Positions 49,469 through 60,185 of a stretch of 64,000 nt of DNA are shown in pieces. The notes beneath the pieces are model-generated. The model searched no databases. It worked only from the letters and a program-made list of their open reading frames with translations, and was not told the origin of the DNA. The first letter of the stretch is position 1; the number at the start of each line of letters is the position of its first letter. Source of the DNA: Oryzias latipes (Eukaryota; Chordata; Actinopteri; Beloniformes; Adrianichthyidae); NCBI RefSeq assembly GCF_002234675.1, contig NC_019859.2, forward strand, positions 10,381,983 to 10,445,982, given 5' to 3'. The position numbers and the translations under genes were made by a program.

Positions 49469-52400
49469 ATGATCCCAGTGGCAGAACTCAAGAGCTTCTC
49501 CGAGCAGAACACACAGTTTCGGGTGCTCAAGCCGTGGTGGGATGTCTTCTCCGAGTACCTGTGCGTCACCATGCTTATGATTGGAGTCTTCGGATGCACC
49601 CTGCATGTAAGACATCTCAGACTTTCAAGATAAAAGAATTCTAATCTTACTATCAAAAGCCTGCTATCATCTTGTTGACATTCCTGCCCTTTAGATCAGT
49701 GTTTTTCAACCTTTTTTGAGCCACGGCACACTTTAACCTTGACAAAAATCCCGCGGCACACCAGCATCCCAAAAAAAAAAAAAGCAGAAACTCATAGACT
49801 GTATTGATCTACAGCCCCCCCCCCCCCCCCCCCCCCCCCGGCAATCTGACGTGCATTTTTGTGATAATTGTGGCAGAAAAAGCAGGAAGTTGCAGATGTT
49901 TTTTTCTAAAAGATGTAATAAAATTTAAGTTACATACAAACTGTATGTTCGTTGTGTTTTCAAGACGTGTAACAAGGACGACTCATTGTACGCTGAGGCG
50001 CTGTCCCTTTCAAGCCAATGCATCATGGGAGATGTAGTGCGAAAACTGCGAAAAAACGGCAGAAAGACTAGCGTCTCTGAGCTTCATGGTTTTGTTCACT
50101 TGTTCCACGGTCTGATACCGGGTTCTGTGGAAAGCTACACCGCTAAATACGAGCTTTGGCTGGTGTTTTTGTTGGAACTGAGAGAGTTATGAGCTAAATT
50201 GGAACAAGGAAGTGAAGATTTCAAACACTTCTGATTGGTCAGACTGATGACATGTGATTAAGCCTTCAAGAATGATTGGTGGAGTCGTGGAGACAGTAAA
50301 AGCTGCGGGACTTTTCAGAAAACAGTTATAGCTGCAGCTAAATCGCGTTACTGTCATTCTTATCAAAATGTCTTTAATAGAATCAAATAAACACAAAGAA
50401 AAAAGTATTTTATGATCTTTTATATTCCTAACTACTCAGTGTTTTATCAGGACCTGTTTGGATGAACAAAGAGCTGATTTCCTGGAGATGGGAAATGTTT
50501 TTAGATCAGTTATTGAGGGCAATTTCCCACGGCACACTTGACCATCTCCCACGGCACACTAGTGTGCCGCGGCACACTGGTTGATAAAACACTGCTTTAG
50601 ATGATTACAAAGCGATATCTACTCCGAAATGAATCCGTTTTTATACTTTACCTTTAAAATTATTGCAAATTTAGACATTTAATATAAAAAGGCCTGTTTA
50701 GGTGATGCTAATTCCCCTTGTGACAAAAATGAAAAGCTTCCATGTTTTCCATCAGTTGTAAAATAAAAAAGAAATTAAGAGAGCTTTCACCAAAGTCAAC
50801 AAAAATCAACTTTTTTATTCATTTATTATCATCTGAAACAAAAATCCACAATCAGTGGAAAAAAGGTTTCTCCTGTCATGATCCATATTTACTACCAAAC
50901 ACTGATGGTTTGAAAGGAAACGAGGGAAGATGTGTCAGATAAGAGTTAGCACTAATATGAGACTTGTATGTATTAAAAGCAAATGTTAAGCCCCTCCCCA
51001 GGCACTGTTGACCTGTTTATAATGCAGATACTTGTGACCAAAACAAACCTCATGTGGAGGACAGTAAACCATGACCTTAAAGCCTGAGGGTGGGAGTTTG
51101 GGTCACACAGGCATAGCCTCTTTTAAGTCCAGAACTTCTCAAAGTTGTTAAATCTACAAAAAAAACTATAGACGTTTTTAAATATTCATACATTTTGGTT
51201 CAGTTTGCACTTAATTCTGATGACACAGAAAGCAAAGTCATTGACCTAAAATGCTTTAAGTGGTTTTATTCTTGAAACTGTTTTAGCCATTTTAAGATGT
51301 AAAAAGTTTTCAAACAAAATATACCGACACTATTTAAGCTTTAGCATTGTAAACCAGTTCAGTTTATTATTTAAAAATATTAGCAATTATTTTATTGTCT
51401 ATTTTAACAAAAATAAATCTGTTCTTTGCAATCTTTGCAATTCTTGCAATCAAATGGTAAAACTCAGTTAAAGAAAACAACATAAAATACATCATATAAA
51501 AAGAAAGAAAGGAAGGTTTACATAAAACATAAATGTAAAGATTTGGCTGTATATAAAATACAATACTTTAATAAAGGGGCCTTTTTAAAGCAAAATAAAA
51601 AGTCATCTGAGGACACGGAGGAGGGGATTTATAGGGTGATGAGTACAGCTTTCAAGGAAAATGCCAAGTAGAAGATAACTTACAGATAAAAAAGTCATTA
51701 TGGTTTTCTTGACCTATTTCCTACAGAAAAAAAACCCTGGGTTACAGGTTAATAAGCAGTCACTAAGATGCATGAAAACTGATTGGTTAATTATGACACC
51801 AATAACTAACAGACTAAAAGTTACCTCTGCTGCATCAAACTTGCAATTTTCTTGTGTACTGCAAAACTTTTACTTCTTTGTATTTTTCCTTGAGCACAAA
51901 AGGTAATCAAGCACATAAAATGCATTTAGTTCTGTACTGACTAAATGTTTACAGCAGCAAAGGTGAGAAAACCTGAAGTCAGTGGTTACCTAATCCAGCT
52001 CCTGAACTAGCCCCGTTTCTTGACATCATTCATAATGAGCTGCACCTTTGCACACACCATCACTAATGAAGGTCATAGTTGTAAACAGTGGGAGAAAGAT
52101 TAGGCAGAAATACTCCCAGAGAAAATAGACCTGCAACAAGTATATAGCTATATCCAAATTCCCTCTCTAAGCCCCAGAAAATTACATTTTTTAAGACTAC
52201 CCTGGATTTGAACAGAACTCGGACACTCTACATTTTTTAATAGGCAATTAAAATGTCACACATTTGCCAAAGTGAAAATCCAATAAATATGAACATCAAA
52301 CCACTTTGTTTAGATCATAAAAACTTTAAAATCCGTTTTGAAATGGCCAATTGTTTAAACGCAATCCATAGTGGTCTATATTCACCAATCTTATCAGCGT

Positions 52401-55400
52401 TGATGCACACTAGTTCTTTGAAGAGACTTTAGAAAATTTCCAGGACACTGAAATTTGGAATTGTAGATTTTGATTATCCGACAAAATGGAAAACGCCGTA
52501 TACACTGTATTGAGCAGTGAGGGAATTTGGACATAACCAGTGGCTCCTTATGTAGCAATTATCAACCCTCTTTAGGAACCAAAGCACTTTGCCGTAACAA
52601 TCCTATCCTGCACAGATTTATACACTATTAAGGGCAGGGCTGCCATGCGCCGTCACCAAGAGCGATGTGTAAGACGCATTGACCCCGACCCCTCTACCTC
52701 TGCAACATGGCCATCCCTCATTAGTGCCTTAACTACCGGTATGTTCAGTAAAAAAGACTGAAATTGGAGGGCCCCTCCCTAAAAATCATTGCTGTTCTGC
52801 ATGAAAGTTTGGTTTTGCTTTTAACCATTAAACAACTGAGCTTCAGCTCCGGCTCTTCTGCCTAACAATGGTGCCAGTGTTTAACCACCAGGAGCAGTGG
52901 GAGGTTTAGTGTCTTGCGCAAGGACACAATGACACATGGGTGGGTAAGGCAGTAACTGAGCCTGCGATCTTCTGATCAGAATATCAAAAGATTGATTGTC
53001 ACACCTCTGCACCATTGCCACCCTTCTGCATCAGGGCAATATGTTGCATATCTTCCTTTCTTCCTATTAATCTCTTGGAATTACATTGAGAGCATCAACG
53101 ATCGAACAGTTCCCATGATTCAAAGAGCGTGGTTATTTGCTGTCATTAACAGCAGCTCCGGTGTTAAAGGGTTAAGAACATCAATAATAACAAATGTGCA
53201 AGAGTTCTTTTATGTGGTGTTAGCTCTTTTCTCCAAGCACCATAACAATGTGGTTCTTAAACAGATCAAATGTATCATCACTTTTCCAGCATTGCATCAT
53301 TTTATTGCATTTGTCCTTTTTGTACAGCTCACTCAGGAGAACATCTCCTGTCTGCCTAGCCACTTCACCAGCCCGACCCCCGAGGTCATCGACTGCAGCC
53401 ACGTCCGCAACTACAGGGACAATGAGACGTCACAGAGCACACCAGTCAGACCAGCCAACCCCATCATTACAGAGGTGTTTGGACGCAAGAACAACCTGGA
53501 CATTCACCAGTACATCTTTGTCAACTTTTATTGCTACGAACGCTCTGTCCACTGGTTTGCAAAGTACTTCCCTTACCTTGTTGTGATCCACACCCTGATC
53601 TTCATGGTGGCGAGCAGCTTTTGGTTCAAGTTCCCTGGTACATCTTCTAAAATTGACCTATTTGTCAACATTCTGGGGAAGTGCTTTGACTCGCCATGGA
53701 CCACAAGGGCAATCAGTGAAGTTTCTGAGGAACGAGGAGAAGAGAATTTGGTTATTTTGAGAAATAACACCATGTCAAAAGATTTTGGAGAGCGACGAGT
53801 GAATGAAGAGGAGAATGTAGGGCTTCTTCGTTCTGCTTCCGTCAAGTCTAACCCTGACAAGAAGGTCTCGGATTCTCAGTCTCCTGCTTCTGTCTTGGAC
53901 AAGAAAGAAGGAGAGCAGGCCAAAGCTCTTTTTGAAAAGGTGAAGAAGTTTCGCACTCATGTGGAGGAGGCAGACATTTTGTATCACATGTATGTTCTGC
54001 AGACATCACTAAAAGTTCTGAAGTTCCTTGTCATCATCATTTACACTGCAGTGCTAGTACCAAACATTGAAATTGTCGTGCGATGCCACGTTCCTCCTGA
54101 GCTGACTGGATTTGATATCTATTGCTGCAACCACAACAAAGCCCACCTCTTCTCCAAACTTGCCTACGCCTATATCTGCTTTGTGGGAGTGTATGGCCTT
54201 ATGTGCATCTACACCCTTTACTGGCTGTTTCATCGACCACTGAGGGAGTATTCCTTCGATCATGTCAGATTTGAGACTGGCATTAATGACATACCAGATG
54301 TAAAAAATGATTTTGCGTTTCTCTTCCACCTTGTGGACCAGTATGATGCTCTTTATCCCAAAAGGTTTGCTGTTTTTCTCTCGGAAGTCAGCGAGAGCCG
54401 CCTCCACCAGCTCAACCTAAACCATCAGTGGACGACCAAAAAACTGCGTACCCGCCTCGCCAAAAACTCCAGCAACAACACAGAGCTTCACCTGTCAAGG
54501 CTTCCTGGGCTTCCCGACACCGTCTTTGAACTTCCTGAAGTCCAGTCCCTGAAACTAGAGCAAATTAGTAACATCACTATCCCAGTAAGTGTGACAAAGC
54601 TGGAGCTCTTGCAGGAACTATCGCTGATCTACTGCACTGCAAAGCTCCAACAGTCTGCCTTGAACCACTTCAGAGGCCATTTGAAGATTCTACATCTGAC
54701 TTTTGAGAGCTCAGAGGAGATCCCTTTGTGGATCTACACCCTTCAGAGTCTGGAAGAGTTGTATCTATCTGGCCCTTTAACCAACGAAGTTTCCAAGAGT
54801 CCATCTCTGGAATCACTGCGAGAACTCCGAGCTCTGAGAGTCCTCTATCTGCGCTCCAATCTCCGAAAGATTCCCCCCAGTGTTGGGGATGTTGCTTCAA
54901 AGTTACAGAAGCTGTGCATCCACAACGAGGGCTTCAAGATCCAGGCCTTTAGTGGCTTGAAGAAGCTCAGCACCCTGGTGTCTTTGGAGTTAGTGGCCTG
55001 TGATCTTGAACGCATCCCAAGTGCTGTCTTTAGCCTCAGCAACCTTGAAGAGCTGGACCTGAAGGAAAACAAACTGAACACTGTGGAAGAGATTCTGAGC
55101 CTACAGCACTGCCGGCGCCTAGTGACGCTCCGACTGTGGCACAACAAAATTACCTACATTCCAGATCACATCAGTAAGTTGCGCGCCTTAGAGACTCTCG
55201 ACCTCAGCTGGAACAAGCTACAAAATCTGCCCTCTCAGCTCTTTTACTGCACTAAGCTGAGGCATCTCGATGTCTCCCACAACGAGCTCACCTGTTTGCC
55301 CCCCAAGGTGAACATCCTTCAGGGTCTTCAGTTCTTCTCTGCTGCCTTTAACTCCCTGGAATCACTCCCGGAGGAGCTGTTCTCCTGCAAAAAATTAAAA

Positions 55401-55616
55401 ACACTCAATCTTGGCAACAACCGCTTATCGTATCTCAGCCACAGAGTGGCCAACCTTCCCCAGCTGGTCCGACTAGATGTCAAAGGGAACCGCCTGGAGT
55501 CTTTACCTGTGGAGATTGGGGACTGTCCACTGCTTAAATCCAGTGGGTTGATGGCTGAGGACAGTTTGTTGGATCAGCTGCCCTCAGACCTACGAGACAA
55601 GCTGACTGAAGGATGA
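49469..55616 (+). CDS. lrrc8e: LRRC8E volume-regulated anion channel subunit, copy 2
   Basis: Two coding exons, 49469-49606 and 53328-55616, phase 0, 808 residues, intact. Same domain order as copy 1, from which it differs at about 25 residues. N-terminal residues 12-18 (EQNTQFR) are closer to human LRRC8E and keep a basic residue at 18. Residue 105 in the LD-x-HQY pore motif is Ile. Residue 315 is His, as in human. The leucine-rich repeats contain [16 protein letters not shown]- and [15 protein letters not shown]-type units. The last 336 bases of intron 2 happen to be open in frame upstream of exon 2's acceptor; I reject them as coding because family alignment and the TTTTTGTACAG|CTC acceptor put the border at 53328. 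Confidence 0.92.
49697..50594. mobile_element. hAT-type MITE (family D), copy 2, in lrrc8e copy 2 intron 2
   Basis: Ends CAGTGTTTTTCAACC and GGTTGATAAAACACTG, with target duplication CTTTAGAT at 49689-49696 and 50595-50602. The empty target lies in unit 1 at about 35371-35382. It is strongly similar along its length to the copy at 43341. Confidence 0.9.
49815..49849 (+). repeat. 35-base C homopolymer inside the family D MITE
   Basis: An uninterrupted run of C. The equivalent spot in the other family-D copy (about 43450) has only CATCCCCTCCAG. The length may be uncertain because such tracts are hard to sequence. Confidence 0.85.
50710..53160. other. Rest of lrrc8e copy 2 intron 2
   Basis: A mosaic. 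Parts align to unit 1 (for example 50960-51270 to 35490-35780, and 52195-52370 to 39090-39270). Other parts (about 50710-50955, 51280-52190 and 52380-52765) have no counterpart there, and I could not assign them to a family. No coding exon. Confidence 0.4.
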
Positions 55617-55864
55617 GAGTGTGGAGACGAGGACGTTACTGACTCTTCTCAGAAGAAGATGTATGTCCAGAAACTGCACGAGTGTTTCCTCAGGGAAGCC
55701 CAGGATTACCTGAAATACAGACAGAAAAAGAGTAACTATAAGAGAACCTGGAAGAAACTTTGTGTTATCCAAGGATTTGAGAGAGTTCAAGAAAAAAACT
55801 TCAGGTGTTTTTGCAGATATTATATTTTTTCATTTAGTGTCACTGGTGCAGATGAACGAAATGG

Positions 55865-56503
55865 GTAATGTTTTCTTTTACAGCACATTTCTTGCAGGGT
55901 ATTTAAGTGGTTATTTCATGGTACCTTTGTAGTAACCACTTACGTGGTACTTGATGTGCAATAAGGTAGTGCTATATGGTTCATACTTACCTGGTGCTTA
56001 CTGGGTATTTAAGATGTACTCATTGGGTCTTTACATGGTACCTACTGGGTACTTACACTTTGAGTTAATAGTCCCTTGTTGTACTTATCACATGTGAGGA
56101 CAGGGTAAGTACAAACAAAGTATCTTGAATATGTTTTAAACTTACTATGTTTTAAGGATTTTCCATGTGTAATAAGATAGTAAGTAAACCAAAACTATCT
56201 TAGAAATATCCTGAAAAGAGTGACCAGAATTCATTTACTTACTTAGTAGGTTTATGTGTGTTTAATGGTACTTATCATATGTAAAAAGGTAGATATTTTA
56301 TTTGGTACTTTATAGTGTTTTTCATGGTTATTACCATTAATAAGAAGAGGGTAAGTACACAGAAAGTACCGCTTAATGTATGTTAAATTTACGAGTTGTT
56401 ATAGTGTGTTTTGTGGTACTCACAATTTGTAAGGAGAGAGTAGCGACACACTAATTACCACTTCACTACCCTGTAAGTTCTGTACTGTAAACGAAAGTGT
56501 TAC
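55865..56503. mobile_element. TIR transposon (family C), complete, non-autonomous
   Basis: About 35-bp inverted ends: left GTAATGTTTTCTTTTACAGC..., right ...CTGTAAACGAAAGTGTTAC. The right end matches the left end of the unit 1 copy even better. The interior consists of degenerate GGTACTTA / GGTACCTA-type motifs and encodes nothing. It lies 250 bases after the lrrc8e copy 2 stop, so it may be in the 3' UTR. Confidence 0.7.
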
Positions 56504-59500
56504 TTAATGTTCTACATATGAAGGATTAGCAACTCTGGCTTGGATTAGTGTGGGGACAAAACATGGAGTCAACACTACACAAACAGAGCAGCAAGCTAAC
56601 GTTGGCCACAATCATCCAGGGCTTTGCGTTGTTTTTTGGGGGGAGATTTGTGTGCTGTCATGTTGAACAGGCTAATTCAGCCTGAGGAGGAGCATCCAGC
56701 TCTGCATTGGCTCATGTTGCTCCCTTTCAGGTTCAGAACAAACAGAAAAGGTCTGTTGGTTGTCTGATAAAAGCTCTCTGTTCAGACTCACGGAGAAAGG
56801 ACTAAAGTTTTACTTTTGTAGACATAGAAAAAAACCCAATTAATTTTTTTTTTTTTTACTTTTAAGTAAAATGTAAACTTTTTGCGAAATACCATTGACA
56901 AATCATTATATTGTTTCGATAACACTAGAAAAACTGGTTAAATGAACTTTTTTATCAGTTTGTAGACTTGTTTCTCAAAAAATTTGACAAACTAACTGAA
57001 AGTCAAATGGCTTCAAGATAACTCCTGTAATTACTTATTGTAGTGCAATAAACTTTTGATATTGTAGAAGTCTCTCAAGTCTCGCAAAGATTTATCAATT
57101 TTTTTGTGTTTTTGTCTTAGTGATGCTTTGGGATAGCAGCAGATCTCCTGGGATGAAGCTTAAACATTCAAGCCTGAACTTCTGCACAGTCATGTTTGTG
57201 CTTGCAGTGTAGGAAGCAGCTGAAAAGCATCCGGCTGTATATTAAACCTCAGTTCAGCTCAATCTTTTATAGTTAGAAGAGACTGGGGACAGTTTAAAAA
57301 AGAGAATGGAAAGACCAAGGCGTTAGTCAATCATTGGCTCTTCTTCTCCTTGCAGTCAGTGTGGCAGCCGAGTGTGTCACCGGCGTTAACCAAAACAAAT
57401 ATGGCTGCAACTGAGGTAAAGGCTTTGCAGTAAAGAAATAGCATGAATTTGAGGTGGTCGGGATGACAGAGGTCACCTATTCAGGTGAAATTGGGAGCAG
57501 CTCCTCTACAGTAGACCTACAATATAAGCATTTAGAGGATCAGACCTTTACCTTCGTTGGCTGCAAGTGTTTATTGTTCAGATTCTTCATGCAGGGATTT
57601 ATTACAATCAGTCAATCATAAGATGACCAGTTAAGAATTTACCTTAACTTGCTGTTTTGAATCCAAATGTTTTATTTTATCAAGCTCAGTGGCCGTGTGT
57701 CCACCCTGGGACTGCAAGGCTGTGAGTTCAAATCCAGGCCGAGTCATGCCAAAGATTCTAAAAATGGGTCCCAATGCCTTCCTGCTTGACTCTCAGCATT
57801 AAGGGGTTGGATTGGGGGTTAAACCAACAATTCCTGCTGTTTTCTTTCAGGGGGTGGGTCAAATGTGAAGAATTACATGCAGTTTCCCTAAGGATCTATA
57901 AAGCATCATTCTGCATTGGTCTTTACATTGAGTTTTTTTTTTTTTAGAAATTTCAATTTTATAAAATCAGTGTTGATACGGACAAAAACATTTACGATGG
58001 GGTTATTTTTTTGCCAGCCTAGACGTTAATCTTATTTGGTCATTTTTAACCTTTGACCTTGCGGTAAGGAACTATAAAAAAGAATGACTAAGCAGTCACA
58101 GGTCTGCCCAACCCCAAACTCGCCAGCCACTGCCCTGATTGTTTTCTGCCCCGCTTGCTGCTGATTACAGATGACACACCTGTGTCTTAACCTCAAGAAT
58201 CAGGTTTGGGTGGGTAAATAAGGGTTTTAGACAAAAAGACAACCTACATTTACCGAACACCTTAGAAATATTGTGTCACTCAGAATGAATTTTTGCTTCA
58301 GAACACAAATGTTTCATATGTGTATGAGTCAGGTGGGTGTGGACGTGTCATTACTCACACATCTCAGCATGTTTCTTTCAACCGTTTGGTGAACGCCCAC
58401 TTGTCCTTCTTTTGTTATATGTTCACGCAGATCATGATATGACATGCCATGTCACTGGGGTAAGGGGGACGGACCCATTTTTTTTTTTTTTACCATGTAT
58501 CCGCCCACCTCTTTCAACTGAGCCTACCTGGGGGCTTTTGTTAATCTCCATACTTCCAGAACAAACTAACCAAAACAGCATTTATTGGGCAAGGATTTAC
58601 TCAGCTGACACTCCCCACAGAGAAGTCTCGGAGCTCTATCTAGTGCCTGATTTTAAAGCTGAATTTTCTTTTTTTTTTACTTTTTCAATTTTGTGAAAAG
58701 AAAAACATCACAGCTGCTTTTCCAGTTCTAAAAAAAATAAATTAAAAAAAGCTCATAATAAGCTTTAAAAAATTGCCACTGATTCTAATATGAATATTCT
58801 TTCTAAAAATGTCTGAATTGTTATTAAAAATTGAAGAAGTATAATAATTGTTTGATGAGTTTCGGTTACGCTGAGTAGCTGCGTTTTATTTTCCTTCTTG
58901 GCCAGCAGAGTTGGCTGGTGGCTCAGAAGGAAACAAAATAGCCATTGTACCGTGCCGTCTACCTCCAAGTCCGAACAAACAATCCCCTCATTCACTTGGT
59001 CACAGTGCTGTTATCTTTTTGACCTTGGAAATAGTTTTAGTTGTGTCATTCATGTCAGCCTGGAGTCACCAGCAGTACCTCTGATGACTCACCTTAAGAC
59101 ATTCACTTCAACTTAACAAAAAGATGAAAACAATTTTTAAACGGGTTTCTGTAGAAAAAAAAAATTTAAAAGTGAGAAAAATCTGGATCTGTGCTCAAAA
59201 AGTAGTAAAGAATAACACGTTTTCTATTAAGCTATACATCTTAGTAACTCCATGTTTGTTTATTCCCATTAACTCCTCCTCTCTTCTAGATTTCAGGCCA
59301 AAATTAGATCCAGGGTGTTGGAGGACTAGGAGTAAATGTCTATCTATACAATTTAATTATTAAAGAATACTTAAAATTATCTCAGAAATGTAAGAATTTG
59401 ATTAAACTCTTCTTCAATTCCATGGGGGGGAAAGAAAATACAAAAGGTGGGTTCCTTATAAAAAAAAGAAAACAAAATCAGTAAAAATAAAGGCAACAAC

Positions 59501-59600
59501 ATGATTTTCTTTTTTTTTTAACTTCATCTCCCCTTTTTTCACATTTACTTTCCTGTTGCTATGAACACTTAAAGTATCAGTTAAAAAAAGAAAAATTCAA
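56504..59600. other. Intergenic interval between lrrc8e copy 2 and cdkn2d
   Basis: No gene recognised. AATAAA at about 57045 could serve lrrc8e copy 2. One SINE lies at 57683. ORFs such as 58337-58696 have no recognisable content. Confidence 0.4.
57683..57915 (+). mobile_element. tRNA-derived SINE
   Basis: A-box-like AGCTCAGTGG and B-box GAGTTCAAATCC lie in order, followed by the fish SINE body CCAGGCCGAGTCATGCCAAA and GGTTGGATTGGGGGTTAAAC, and a tail with GGGGGTGGGTCAAATG and GATCTATAAAG. Confidence 0.8.
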
Positions 59601-59604
59601 ACAC

Positions 59605-60185
59605 TTCGCTTTGAAGTTCAACACTTTTATTGTTTTTCCTCAAATATTAAAGTGAATAATCTCACTTTTTTCCGTAAAAGTTTTTATATAAATAACATTT
59701 AAACAAATCACAATATGTTTGTATTTACAACGTCACAGGAAATGTTCAGTCCAACAATAAATAAGAGTCAATTGAAAGTCTAAGTACATCTAATTCAGAT
59801 TAACAACTAGGCAAAGCAACGAGGGTGCACCATGTCAAGTTTTGTAATTTAAAAAGAAACACACGTGTATGAATTCTTACACAATAGAAATAGTTAGGAA
59901 ACACTGCGGAAACTTTATACAAATGTGCACTCCCAGTCAAAAGGGAAAACAGATATATGCATAAGTATAAGGTGCCTAAATTGCACTGTGCAAAAGAGGT
60001 ATCTACAGTATATAGACACCCATCCACTGAAAATAAGCTGCCAAGACAATATGTCTTGTGTCACATATTAATGCTGAGCTACAAATAACAAAAAAAAATA
60101 ATCTTTTACACAGCAATGAGTTCAAGTCACAAGGTTTGAAGCCAAAAAAAAATGAAGAATGACGACGAGTGAGAAGAAAACTTTT
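59605..60185 (-). terminator. cdkn2d: cdkn2d 3' UTR and polyadenylation signal
   Basis: On the minus strand AATAAA (plus TTTATT at 59626-59631) lies about 560 bases after the stop codon. Confidence 0.5.

Larger units (their letters stand above)
42930..56030 (+). repeat. Tandem duplication, unit 2 (about 13.1 kb)
   Basis: Direct repeat of 29690-42929. Insertions unique to this unit are the two related hAT MITEs (43341 and 49697), a family-B MITE (44577), the IS3EU-like element (45592-47475) and other unrecognised stretches at about 50710-50955, 51260-52190 and 52370-52765. Exons and splice sites of lrrc8e are preserved. Confidence 0.85.

Noticed and set aside
52992-53327. Open frame running in phase into lrrc8e copy 2 exon 3, which would give an 874-residue protein
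   Set aside because: The same intron in copy 1 is not open over that span, the acceptor TACAG|CTCAC fits the family border, and the true N-terminus ([10 protein letters not shown]) lies in the upstream exon.
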